Assembly (NCBI RefSeq): GCF_003076755.1
Contig: NZ_QDKM01000005.1
Span: 186,001-250,000 of the forward strand
DNA: 64,000 bases
Source of the DNA: Pararhodobacter oceanensis
Lineage (GTDB): Bacteria > Pseudomonadota > Alphaproteobacteria > Rhodobacterales > Rhodobacteraceae
Direction: 5' to 3'
The notes beneath the pieces are model-generated. The model was given only the letters and a program-made list of their open reading frames with translations, did no database searches and had not been told where the DNA came from. Shown here piece by piece: positions 53,629 through 61,799 of the stretch. Each line of letters starts with the position of its first letter. Position 1 is the stretch's first letter. The translations under genes were made by a program, and so were the position numbers.

Positions 53629-54144
53629 TCACTTCGGCTCGGTCTCTTCCTTCTCGCGTTTGTCGGCGGGGATGGGTTTTACCGGTTTGATGATAAACGG
53701 GATCACCGCCAGGATTGCCAGCAGCAGCACCGTGGCCAGCACCGCCGTCGCGATCATTCCCAGACCCGCCAACACGCCGATCCCTGCGGTCGCCCAGATA
53801 TTTGCCGCGGTGGTCAGCCCCTGCACCGTCTGCGTCGATTTGCGCACGATGATCGCGCCGGCACCCAGAAAGCCAATGCCCTGCACCACGCCCTGAATCA
53901 CCCGCGACAGGTCCTTAACCTCGATCCCCGCCTGCAGCGACCCAGCCACAAAGGCCGCCGAGCCGACCGCGACCAACATATGGGTACGCAGCCCCGCGTT
54001 ATGGTGTTTGACCTCGCGTTCATAGCCCAAGAGGCCGCCCAGAAGCGCGGCAAAGAACAGCCGCATGCCGACGGTGACGAAGGTATGCAGGTCGGGGATA
54101 TCGGAAAATTCGCCGATTATGGAGGTCCAGATGTCTTGCCACAT
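53629..54144 (-). CDS. MgtC/SapB-family membrane protein
   Basis: This 171-residue inner-membrane protein has about five hydrophobic spans. FFAALLGGLLGYEREVKHHNAGLRTHMLVAVGSA and FLGAGAIIVRKSTQTVQGLTTAANIW, quoted in parts, are MgtC/SapB family signatures. The second has the conserved residues used by virulence MgtC to target the ATP synthase and the phosphate sensor. Here only the short SapB-like form is present, without the MgtC cytoplasmic C-terminal domain. Its role in this organism is unknown. It converges on the Mo-hydroxylase operon. Confidence 0.85.
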   Translation of the reverse strand: MWQDIWTSIIGEFSDIPDLHTFVTVGMRLFFAALLGGLLGYEREVKHHNAGLRTHMLVAVGSAAFVAGSLQAGIEVKDLSRVIQGVVQGIGFLGAGAIIVRKSTQTVQGLTTAANIWATAGIGVLAGLGMIATAVLATVLLLAILAVIPFIIKPVKPIPADKREKEETEPK

Positions 54145-54337
54145 AGGGGTTTTTCGAAATTGTTAGGGTTATCATCAACTTTGCGCGTTTGCCCGCGCGG
54201 CGCAAGCGAAACGCGCAGGACAGCCGCGGATCGCCACGATATGCGCGCAAAAACGCGCATGGCTGCCCTCGAAATCCCGCCGGTGATATGCCAGAACAAA
54301 GCCAGTTTGCGCCATAGCACCCGAGGGGGACAGCAGC

Positions 54338-55312
54338 ATGATCGTCATTTCGGCCGAGCACGTTCAACAACATCTACCGATGGCGCAGGCCATTGATCTG
54401 GTCACCGCCACGATGATTGATGTCGCCGAGGGGCGCGCGATCCTGCCCCTGCGCAATGTCATCGAGATCGGCGGCGACAACCGGATCGGGATCATGCCCG
54501 GCGCGCTCTCGGCGGGTGGGTTGTATGGCGTGAAAATCCTCAGCCTGTTTCCCGGAAACCCGGCCAAGGGCCTGTCCTCGCATATCGGCGCGGTGGTGCT
54601 GTTTGATCCCGAGACCGGCGCGCCGACGGCAATGGTCAACGCCGATATGATCACCGCGATCCGCACCTCGGCGGCCTCAGCGGCGGCGACACGGGCCTTG
54701 GCGCGGGCGGATGCGACACGGCTCTCGGTGATCGGCACCAGCGAGCAGGCCGAGTTTCATATCGAAGCGATCGCGCAGGTGCGCCCGATTGCCGAGGTGC
54801 ATATCGCGGGCCGCAGCCACGCCAAAGCCGAGGGCTTCGCCGCCCGTATGGCCGAGAGGTTCCCCGCGCTGACCTTCCACGCGGCGCCCTCGATCCAAGA
54901 GGCAGCATTGCGTGCGGATATCCTCTGCACGGTGACCTCGGCCACCGAATCCATCCTGCCCGCAGATTGGGTGCAGCCCGGCACCCATGTGAATGCGGTC
55001 GGCGCCTCGGTGCCCTTCTGGCAAGAGATCGACAGCGCGCTGATCGCCCGCGCGGTGACCTTTGTCGACTATATGCCCTCGGCCTTGGCGCAGGCCAAAG
55101 ATGTGATCGACGGGCTGGCCAAAGGGCTGTTTGATCAGGCGCATCTGCGCGGCGAGATCGGCACGCTGTTCGCCGGTCAGGTTGTGGGGCGCAGCAGTGA
55201 CGGTGAGATCACGCTCTATCGGTCACTGGGGGTGGCGGCGCAGGATCTGGCCTGCGCGGATCACGTGCAAAAGGCGGCGCGAGCGGCGGGGGCGCAGGAT
55301 CAGCAACTGTAA
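54338..55312 (+). CDS. Ornithine cyclodeaminase-family protein
   Basis: This 324-residue NAD-dependent protein has the ornithine cyclodeaminase/mu-crystallin fold. The N-terminal dimerisation part includes the substrate Lys in YGVKILSLFP and Arg in TAIRTSAAS. The NAD motif is GTSEQAEFHIEAI, with Ser in place of the usual second Gly. Family members act on ornithine, imino acids (pyrroline-2-carboxylate reductase), alanine or ectoine derivatives (EutC). In this locus it stands with a PLP lyase, an M24 hydrolase and an Asp/Glu-racemase-type protein, as in eut loci. The exact substrate is unknown. Confidence 0.88.
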   Translation: MIVISAEHVQQHLPMAQAIDLVTATMIDVAEGRAILPLRNVIEIGGDNRIGIMPGALSAGGLYGVKILSLFPGNPAKGLSSHIGAVVLFDPETGAPTAMVNADMITAIRTSAASAAATRALARADATRLSVIGTSEQAEFHIEAIAQVRPIAEVHIAGRSHAKAEGFAARMAERFPALTFHAAPSIQEAALRADILCTVTSATESILPADWVQPGTHVNAVGASVPFWQEIDSALIARAVTFVDYMPSALAQAKDVIDGLAKGLFDQAHLRGEIGTLFAGQVVGRSSDGEITLYRSLGVAAQDLACADHVQKAARAAGAQDQQL

Positions 55313-55330
55313 CCCCGGCCCCTGCGCGCG

Positions 55331-56344
55331 TCACAACAAAGCGCGGATTTTTGCCAAAGTGGCGGCATTGACTGCGACGCCCTCGGCCTCGGCCCGCTTG
55401 CGGGCGGCGCTGCGCGCATCGCCCGGTGTGCGCACCCCGTCCTGCGCGTGCATCTCGCCGACCAGCGCCTGAATGCGGGCGGCGAAATCGCCCGAAGAGG
55501 TCACCTCGGGATCAATCGCGATAAAGAACTGGCCGGTTTTCGGCGGCCCGCCCGCGGTGCCCGAGAAGGGGCTGGCATCAACGCCCAAACTGGCACCGGT
55601 CATTGCCGCCGCCATCACCTCGACCAAAAGCGCCACGCCGACGCCCTTGTAACCGCCCGAGGGCGCCATCGAGCCCTGTAGCGCCACGGCGGCATCGGTG
55701 GTCGGCTGCCCGTCCGGCCCCAGCCCCCAACCCTCGGGGATCGGCTTGCCCTCGCGGTTGTGCTTCATGATCTCGCTTTTGGCGATCACACTGGCGCTCT
55801 GGTCGATCAACAGCGCAATCCCGCCCTTGCCATCGGGCGCGGCAATCGAGAACGGGTTGGTGCCGACGACCTTGCCGGTGCCACCGACCGGCGCAATCGA
55901 GGCGGGCGCATTGGTGAACCCCAGCCCCAACAGCCCCTCGGCCGCCAGTTGCCGCGTGTGATAGCCCAAGACCCCGCAGTTATACGAGTTGCGCACCGCC
56001 AAAGCCGCGATCCCTTGGCTGCGCGCGAGGGGCATCAATTCGGCGAAACCGGCGGCAATTGCGCTATGGGCAAAGCCGGTGGCGGCATCGGCGACGATCA
56101 CCCCGGGGCGCGGGCGGGTCAGCAGTGGCACGGCGGCCCCGTCAACCTTGCCGCAGGTGACATGCTCGCAATAGACCGGAATATAGGCGAGCCCGTGGCT
56201 GGCGATCCCCTCGGCCTCGGTCGCGGCGGTGGCGATGGCCAGCGGACGGGCGTTCTGCGCCGTGGTGCCGACCGCAAGCAGCGCGTCATAGGCCAGTGTT
56301 TCGATTTCGCTCAGGCTCAGTATCTCGGTCTCGATTGCGCTCAT
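55331..56344 (-). CDS. Ldh2/MDH2-family NAD(P)-dependent dehydrogenase
   Basis: This 337-residue enzyme belongs to the malate/L-lactate dehydrogenase type 2 family (YlbC, DpkA). The substrate His of EAEGIASHGLAYIP, AVRNSYNCGVLGYHTRQLA and the closing KTGQFFIAIDPE are family blocks. Members reduce Delta1-piperideine- or pyrroline-2-carboxylate, or oxidise ureidoglycolate, malate or lactate. It is convergent with the ornithine-cyclodeaminase-family gene and in one orientation with the M19-like protein 98 bases upstream. A cyclic imine substrate would fit the neighbourhood but is inference. Confidence 0.88.
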   Translation of the reverse strand: MSAIETEILSLSEIETLAYDALLAVGTTAQNARPLAIATAATEAEGIASHGLAYIPVYCEHVTCGKVDGAAVPLLTRPRPGVIVADAATGFAHSAIAAGFAELMPLARSQGIAALAVRNSYNCGVLGYHTRQLAAEGLLGLGFTNAPASIAPVGGTGKVVGTNPFSIAAPDGKGGIALLIDQSASVIAKSEIMKHNREGKPIPEGWGLGPDGQPTTDAAVALQGSMAPSGGYKGVGVALLVEVMAAAMTGASLGVDASPFSGTAGGPPKTGQFFIAIDPEVTSSGDFAARIQALVGEMHAQDGVRTPGDARSAARKRAEAEGVAVNAATLAKIRALL

Positions 56345-56441
56345 CAGGCGGTCCTTTCGGGTCAGGTGGTGGCGAAGAGACAGGCGCGGGTGGGGCGCAG
56401 GCTCTTCGCCACAGGTTACGTCGGCGGCTTATAGCGGCGGG

Positions 56442-57422
56442 TTATTCTGGCGTGAAATTCTCGGCAAAGAACCGGTGCCAGTTGTTGCCCATCAGACCAG
56501 CGGTCTCTTCAGCGTTGAAACCGATCTCGCGCAGACCGGCCTCGATATTACCAAAATCGCGGTTGTCGCGGAACCACTCGGGCATCGGCGGGAAACCGGG
56601 GGCGGCGGCCGAGCCTTCGCCATAGTCGATTTCCTTGCTCCAGCGGCCAACGCGCATCCATTCGACCACCGAATCGGGCTGGTCCTGACACAGATCGCTG
56701 CCGATGCCGAAATGCTCGGCGCCGAACTGCTCGGCGGCGCGGGCGATCATCTCGCAAAAGCTGGTCAGCGTGCAGGCGGATTTGTCCTTGAGGTGATGCG
56801 GATAGAGCGAGAAGCCCATCATGCCGCCGTTTTGCGTCACCGCGCGCACCACATCGTCACGCTTGTTGCGCAATGCGGGTTGCCATGCGTGCAGATTGGC
56901 ATGGGTGACGGTGATCGGACGCGTGGACAGATCGGCAGCCTCGATGGTCGAGCGATCCGCCGAATGGCTCATGTCGATGACCAGCCCGACGCGGTTCATC
57001 TCTTTGATCACCTGTTTGCCCATGCGGGTGATACCGGGATCCTCGGCCTCGTAGCAGCCGGTGGCCAGCAGGGACTGGTTGTTATAGCTCAGCTGCATGA
57101 ACCGCGCGCCGAGCTTGTGCAGCACCGCCACCAGACCGATATCATCCTCGATCGGGCTGGGGTTCTGGAAGCCAAAGAAGATCGCCGTGCGGCCGGTCTC
57201 GCGGGCTTTTGCCACGTCGCTGGCCCATTCGCCGTGGAAAATCAGGTCGGGATATTGCTCGAACCAGCGGTTCCACTGCTCGATATTGAGCACCGTCTCG
57301 CGGAAATTCTCGTGGTAGGCGATGGTGACATGCACCGCATCCACGCCGCCCTCGCGCATCTGGCGAAAGATCTTCTCCGACCAATTGGCGTATTGCAGAT
57401 TATCAATCCGGTAGTTCGTCAT
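56442..57422 (-). CDS. M19 membrane-dipeptidase-like protein with incomplete metal site
   Basis: This 326-residue protein has the M19 (renal dipeptidase) barrel. DMSHSADRST with His153, VTHANLHAW with His174, and GIGSDLCQ with Asp243 are intact. The N-terminal His-x-Asp of the family (DGHND) is replaced by YRIDNLQYANW, and the bridging Glu position reads Gln86 (FGFQN). So two or three of the metal ligands are absent, and the enzyme probably uses one metal or acts otherwise. ATG 57422 follows GAGG. The 228-base leader upstream has a perfect 8-bp hairpin and low coding character. Confidence 0.8.
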   Translation of the reverse strand: MTNYRIDNLQYANWSEKIFRQMREGGVDAVHVTIAYHENFRETVLNIEQWNRWFEQYPDLIFHGEWASDVAKARETGRTAIFFGFQNPSPIEDDIGLVAVLHKLGARFMQLSYNNQSLLATGCYEAEDPGITRMGKQVIKEMNRVGLVIDMSHSADRSTIEAADLSTRPITVTHANLHAWQPALRNKRDDVVRAVTQNGGMMGFSLYPHHLKDKSACTLTSFCEMIARAAEQFGAEHFGIGSDLCQDQPDSVVEWMRVGRWSKEIDYGEGSAAAPGFPPMPEWFRDNRDFGNIEAGLREIGFNAEETAGLMGNNWHRFFAENFTPE

Positions 57423-57650
57423 AGTATCCTCATCTCTGGCGGTGCGGCGCGCGTGCATAGGGCCAAAGGGCTTTGGCCTCTGGCAGCGGATGCAACCGGC
57501 GATACCCGCCCCACCCGAGGGTGTCGGAGGCAGCAGGTTCGGATCACAGCGCGCAGCACAGCCCGTTTTGCCCCTGAACGGGCAGGGGGAAGTCTGGACT
57601 CCCAATAAGCCTGCGCGCGAATATTAAATCAAACGCAAAATAATTGATGA
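57423..57650 (-). promoter_or_regulatory. Leader and promoter region of the M19-like gene
   Basis: Several hairpins lie here, including GGCCAAAG/CTTTGGCC (57461-57478, 2-base loop) and an inverted repeat GCCCGTT/AACGGGC around 57561-57582. The far end (57615-57650) is AT-rich, like a promoter. I could not match it to a known riboswitch. Confidence 0.4.
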
Positions 57651-58556
57651 TTATTCAGAAAAACTGAAATCACTATGTCCCCGCAGGTCGCTCGCTGCCG
57701 CCTGCAGGATCGCCTTGGCGAAATCGCGCACCACCGGTGTCGGGCGGATGCGGTCCGAGGTCACCATCCAGACCTCGCGCTGGATCGTCGCATCGGGCAG
57801 CGGCAGGAACACCAGATCGGCGATATCCTCGGGCACCGCCAGACGCGGCAGCACGGTGACCCCGACACCAGCACGGATCAGCGCCAGCAGCGAGGCGGTA
57901 TTGGGCACCTCCAACCGCGCGCCCAAGAGCACCGGCTGAAACTGCGGATCAGTGATCTGTGCGCACAGCCCGTTGGTGATGAACTCCTCGCGGGCGATCG
58001 CCTCCCATGTCAGCGGCAGCCCGGCGCGCGCCAGCGGCGTATCGGCGCGGCAAACCACGCCGAAAGGATCGCGAAACAGCGGTTTGCGCGCCAGCCCCTC
58101 GGTCGGCGGGATGCTGGCCAGCCCGATATCGGCGCGCTCGTTCTGCAAGTCGCGCTGCACGGCGGCGCTGGTCATATCATGCATCTCGATCCGCACGCCG
58201 GGGTGATCGGCCAGAAACGCCTGAATGATCGGCGGCAGGATCATCGCCGCCACTGAGGGCGTCACCGCCAGCCGCACATAGCCCGCCTGCGAGCGCGACA
58301 GACTGTCGATCGTGGCCAGCGAGCGCTCGAAATGCGCCAGCGCCAGCAGCGCCTCCTGATAGACCTGTTCGCCCAGCGTGCTGAGCCGTGACTTGCGGCT
58401 GGTCTCGAACAGGGGCGCGCCGATATGATCCTCAAGCTGCTTGAGCGTCATCGACACCGCCGAGGGGGTGCGGCCCAGCGCCGCCGCCGCATCCGACAGC
58501 CGCCCGTGATCGACCACCGCCTGAAAACACCGCAGCATTTCGATCTTGATCGCCAT
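57651..58556 (-). CDS. LysR-family transcriptional regulator
   Basis: This 301-residue regulator has an N-terminal winged helix (VDHGRLSDAAAALGRTPSAVSMTLKQLE in parts) and the two-lobe co-inducer domain starting at VRLAVTPSVAAM. The block IGLASIPPTEGLARKPLFRDPFGVVCR is typical for CysB/CbbR-like groups. ATG 58556 follows AGGAG eight bases upstream. It lies between the M19-like gene on its own strand and the PLP-lyase operon on the opposite strand, so it is a strong candidate to control that locus. Ectoine loci normally use a MocR-type EnuR, so the regulator type differs. Confidence 0.9.
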   Translation of the reverse strand: MAIKIEMLRCFQAVVDHGRLSDAAAALGRTPSAVSMTLKQLEDHIGAPLFETSRKSRLSTLGEQVYQEALLALAHFERSLATIDSLSRSQAGYVRLAVTPSVAAMILPPIIQAFLADHPGVRIEMHDMTSAAVQRDLQNERADIGLASIPPTEGLARKPLFRDPFGVVCRADTPLARAGLPLTWEAIAREEFITNGLCAQITDPQFQPVLLGARLEVPNTASLLALIRAGVGVTVLPRLAVPEDIADLVFLPLPDATIQREVWMVTSDRIRPTPVVRDFAKAILQAAASDLRGHSDFSFSE

Positions 58557-58811
58557 GACAAAGGCTCCTGCAGCCGCCGGTTGGGGCATCCTGTGCCCGC
58601 GCTCAACCTAAGCGCGGTTGGCCCGCAAGTCGATGCTGCGCAGGCCGGTTTGGCAGCGGGCAAATCCGCCAAATCCGCGATCCGCCTCTCTGCAGTGTTG
58701 CAAAGCGTCGCAAAGCAGCGCATCAAAACCCTCCATCAAGTCAGATCGCTGGGGTGACCGGCGCTGCGCTGCCCGCCCTTGTCCGCCACCGGACCAGCCA
58801 AGGAGAACCCC

Positions 58812-59861
58812 GTGCCCGTCACCTTGCAAAACCCGTTTCGCGGCGCCGGATTGCCCGGGCTGACCGAGTTTCCGCGCAGCAGTTCGCAGGTGGTCGGCGC
58901 GCTTTTGGCGCTCTGTCCGGTCTATGAGCGCACGCCGCTGATCGACGCCGCCGCGGTGGCCGCCGATCTCGGCATTGCCGGTCTGCAGATCAAGGATGAA
59001 CGCCAGCGCATGGGGCTGGGCAGTTTCAAGGCGCTGGGCGCGGCCTTTGTCATCGCCCATGACGCCTCGGAAGTGGTGCGCGGCGATGCTTGGGAGCAGG
59101 CGTTGCGCGGGCGCACCTATGTCGCTGCCAGCGCCGGCAATCACGGGCTTTCGGTGGCTGCGGGGGCGCGGGTTTTCGGCGCGCAGGCGGTGATCTATCT
59201 GGCCGAGACCGTGCCCGAGGCTTTCGCCCGCCGTCTGCGCGATATGGGCGCGCAGGTGGTGCGCGCGGGTGCCAATTACGAGGCCTCGATGGAGGCCGCC
59301 GCGCAGGCCGCCGATGCCAATGATTGGACGCTCTTGTCCGACAGTTCATGGCCCGGCTATATCGAGGTGCCGACGCGGGTGATGGAGGGCTATGTGCAGC
59401 TCGCCGCCGAGATTGTCGCGCAGATGGTCACCCCGCCCAGCCATATCCTGTTGCAGGCCGGTGTCGGCGGGCTTGCCGCTGCCGTCGCTGTCAAAGCCCG
59501 CGCGGCATGGGGCGAGGCGCCGAAAATCATCGTCGTCGAGCCCGATCAGGCGCCCGCCCTTGCCGATAGCATCCGCGCCGGCGCTCTGGTCGAGACGCAG
59601 GGCGGGGTGTCGAATATGGGGCGGCTCGATTGCAAGACGCCCTCGCTGGTGGCGCTGGCCGGACTGGCGCGCGACGCCGATTATTTCGTCACCATCAGCG
59701 ATGCCGAGGCCGAGCGCGGCGTCGCGGTGATGGCGCAGCAGGGGTTCGCCTCGACGCCTTCGGGCGCGGCGGGGCTGGCGGCGCTGATCGCCGGTCTGCC
59801 CGAGATCGGCCCCGAGGCGCAGGTGCTGGCGATCCTCAGCGAAGGCCCCGAGGATGCCTGA
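58812..59861 (+). CDS. PLP-dependent lyase, diaminopropionate/threonine-dehydratase-like
   Basis: This 349-residue fold type II PLP enzyme is a relative of DpaL and EutB. The cofactor lysine is Lys73 (GLGSFKALGAAF). Its DGNHG-position motif reads SAGNHG (Ala108), so the base that acts on D-diaminopropionate in DpaL is missing, while Asp177 (LLSDSSWPGY) remains. It may remove ammonia from an L-amino acid that is not diaminopropionate. GTG 58812 follows AAGGAG and is preferred over TTG 58779. It overlaps the M24 hydrolase gene by eight bases and leads a four-gene unit. Confidence 0.88.
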   Translation: MPVTLQNPFRGAGLPGLTEFPRSSSQVVGALLALCPVYERTPLIDAAAVAADLGIAGLQIKDERQRMGLGSFKALGAAFVIAHDASEVVRGDAWEQALRGRTYVAASAGNHGLSVAAGARVFGAQAVIYLAETVPEAFARRLRDMGAQVVRAGANYEASMEAAAQAADANDWTLLSDSSWPGYIEVPTRVMEGYVQLAAEIVAQMVTPPSHILLQAGVGGLAAAVAVKARAAWGEAPKIIVVEPDQAPALADSIRAGALVETQGGVSNMGRLDCKTPSLVALAGLARDADYFVTISDAEAERGVAVMAQQGFASTPSGAAGLAALIAGLPEIGPEAQVLAILSEGPEDA

Positions 59862-61047
59862 GGCGGCAGCCCCCGCAGCCACACCTCTGCCCGCGCGCGG
59901 CTTTCCGCCCGCGGAATACCAGCGCCGCGTCACCGCCCTGCAAGCATCTATGGCGCAGGCGGGGATGGAGGCGCTGCTGCTGACCACCCCGCCCGATATC
60001 TACTATACCACCGGCTTTCTGACCCGCTTCTGGGAAAGCCCCGCGCGCCCGTGGTTCGTGGTCGTCCCTGCCTTGGGCGCCCCTGTCGCGGTGATCCCCG
60101 CGATTGGCGCCGATCTGATGGCGCGCACATGGGTCCGTGACATCCGCACATGGGAGGCGCCCGATCCGCAGGACGATGGCGTCAGCCTGCTATCCGAGGC
60201 TTTGGCCGAACTGGTGCCGCCATCGGGCGCCATCGGGGTGCCGATGGGGCTGGAGACGCATCTGCGCATGCCCTTGGGCGATTATGCGCGGGTGATCCAG
60301 CGCCTTGCCCCGCGCCGCATCCTCGATGCCACCGCCACGGTGCAGCGGGTGCGCGAGGTGAAATCCGACGCCGAGATCGCCAAGATCCGCGCCATCTGCG
60401 GCATTGCCGATCAGGCCTTCGCGCAGGTGCCCGAGTTCGCCGCCGCGGGTGTGCCTTTGGATCAGGTGTTTCGCGATTTTCAGGTGGCGCTGCTGCAAGC
60501 GGGGGCGGATTGGGTCAGCTATACCGCAGGCGGCGCGGGGCAGGGGGGCTACGGCGATGTGATCTCGCCCGCCGAGGCCGTGCCGCTGCGCAAAGGCGAT
60601 ATAGTGATGCTCGACACCGGCGCGGTGCGTGACGGGTATTTCTGCGATTTTGACCGCAATTATGCCGTCGGCCCACCCTCGGATGATGCGCGCCGCGCCC
60701 ATGACGCGCTCACTCATGCCACCGAAGTCGCGCTCGCCACCTTGCGCCCCGGCATGCGCGCCGCCGATCTGCACCGGATCCTCTGCGACGCCCTAAGCGC
60801 CAAAGGCGCCACGCCGCTGGGCGGGCGCTTGGGCCACGGTTTGGGGCTGACCCTGACCGAATGGCCCTCGCTCACCGCGCGGGACCAGACCGAGCTGCGC
60901 GCGGGCATGGTGCTGACGCTGGAACCGGGGGTTGAGGTGGCCAAGGGCAAGATCCTCGTGCATGAGGAAAACATCGTGCTGCGCGACACGGGGCCGGAGC
61001 TCTTGTCACCTCGCGCTCCCGCCATCCTTCCGGAACTGGCGCTATGA
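59854..61047 (+). CDS. M24 (creatinase/Xaa-Pro) family hydrolase, EutD/DoeA-like
   Basis: This 397-residue pita-bread-fold hydrolase has all five metal residues: Asp254 (MLDTGA), Asp265 (FCDFDRN), His328 (GHGLGL), Glu357 (LEPG) and Glu371 (HEENIV). The N-terminal creatinase domain (about 20-165) is present. DoeA/EutD of this family opens the ectoine ring, and other members cut Xaa-Pro bonds or creatine. Its genomic partners are those of DoeA, but the sequence does not by itself name the substrate. It is translated from a start that overlaps the lyase stop and overlaps the racemase-like gene. Confidence 0.88.
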   Translation: MPEAAAPAATPLPARGFPPAEYQRRVTALQASMAQAGMEALLLTTPPDIYYTTGFLTRFWESPARPWFVVVPALGAPVAVIPAIGADLMARTWVRDIRTWEAPDPQDDGVSLLSEALAELVPPSGAIGVPMGLETHLRMPLGDYARVIQRLAPRRILDATATVQRVREVKSDAEIAKIRAICGIADQAFAQVPEFAAAGVPLDQVFRDFQVALLQAGADWVSYTAGGAGQGGYGDVISPAEAVPLRKGDIVMLDTGAVRDGYFCDFDRNYAVGPPSDDARRAHDALTHATEVALATLRPGMRAADLHRILCDALSAKGATPLGGRLGHGLGLTLTEWPSLTARDQTELRAGMVLTLEPGVEVAKGKILVHEENIVLRDTGPELLSPRAPAILPELAL

Positions 61048-61793
61048 GTCAGCCCTATCGTCTCACCGGTCCGATTGGCCGCAAGACCCTCGGGCTGATT
61101 GTGTTGCAGGTCGATGAGACCATCGAGCAGGACTTCCGCCGCCTCTTCCCCGACCCGCAACTCGCGCTCCATATCAGCCGCATCCCCTCGGGCGCCGATC
61201 TCAACCCCGACACCATCGGGCAAATGGCTGTGGACCTGCCCCGCGCCGCCGCCCTCCTGCCGCCCGCCGCCGCGTTCGACTCTGTCGGCTACGGCTGCAC
61301 CTCGGGCACCACATTGATCGGCGCCGAGGCCGTCGCGGGGATGATCCACTCCGCCTGCAATACCGCACAGGTGGCCGATCCCCTGACTGCCGCGCTGGGC
61401 GCCTTCACCCATCTGCGCACCCGCTCTCTGGCCATTGTCTCGCCCTATATCGAGGCGGTCGCGCAGCCGATCCGCCGCGCTTTTGAGGGCGCCGGTTTCC
61501 ACATCCCTGCCACCCTGTCCTTCGGCGAGACCGTCGAGGCCAATGTCGCGCGCATAGATCCCGCTTCGATCCACGCCGCCGCGCTACAAGCGGGCCGCAC
61601 CGAGGGCGTCGAAGCGGTGTTCATCTCTTGCACCAATCTGCGCACGCTGGATATTCTGGACGATCTGGAGCAGAAACTGGGCCTGCCGGTCATCAGCAGC
61701 AATCAGGCGCTGGCTTGGCAGATGGCGCGGCACTGCGGGCTAACACTGCCCAAGGGCGCGCCGGGCCAATTGCTGCGCGCCCTAACCGAGTGA
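61044..61793 (+). CDS. Asp/Glu racemase-superfamily protein (maleate isomerase / EutA-like)
   Basis: This 249-residue protein has the two-thiol active site of the superfamily, Cys85 (GYGCTSGTT) and Cys196 (ISCTNLRT), as in maleate cis-trans isomerase and arylmalonate decarboxylase relatives. EutA of ectoine loci belongs here. PIGRKTLGLIVLQVDETIE at the N-terminus resembles EutA and maleate isomerase. The start overlaps the M24 hydrolase stop by four bases. It ends seven bases before the FGE gene. The substrate is not identified. Confidence 0.88.
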   Translation: MSQPYRLTGPIGRKTLGLIVLQVDETIEQDFRRLFPDPQLALHISRIPSGADLNPDTIGQMAVDLPRAAALLPPAAAFDSVGYGCTSGTTLIGAEAVAGMIHSACNTAQVADPLTAALGAFTHLRTRSLAIVSPYIEAVAQPIRRAFEGAGFHIPATLSFGETVEANVARIDPASIHAAALQAGRTEGVEAVFISCTNLRTLDILDDLEQKLGLPVISSNQALAWQMARHCGLTLPKGAPGQLLRALTE

Positions 61794-61799
61794 GCCGAG

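Noticed and set aside
54338-61793. Naming the genes eutA, eutB, eutC and doeA
   Set aside because: Family membership matches, but the regulator, transporter and deacetylase of ectoine loci are not here, so specific symbols would over-state the evidence.
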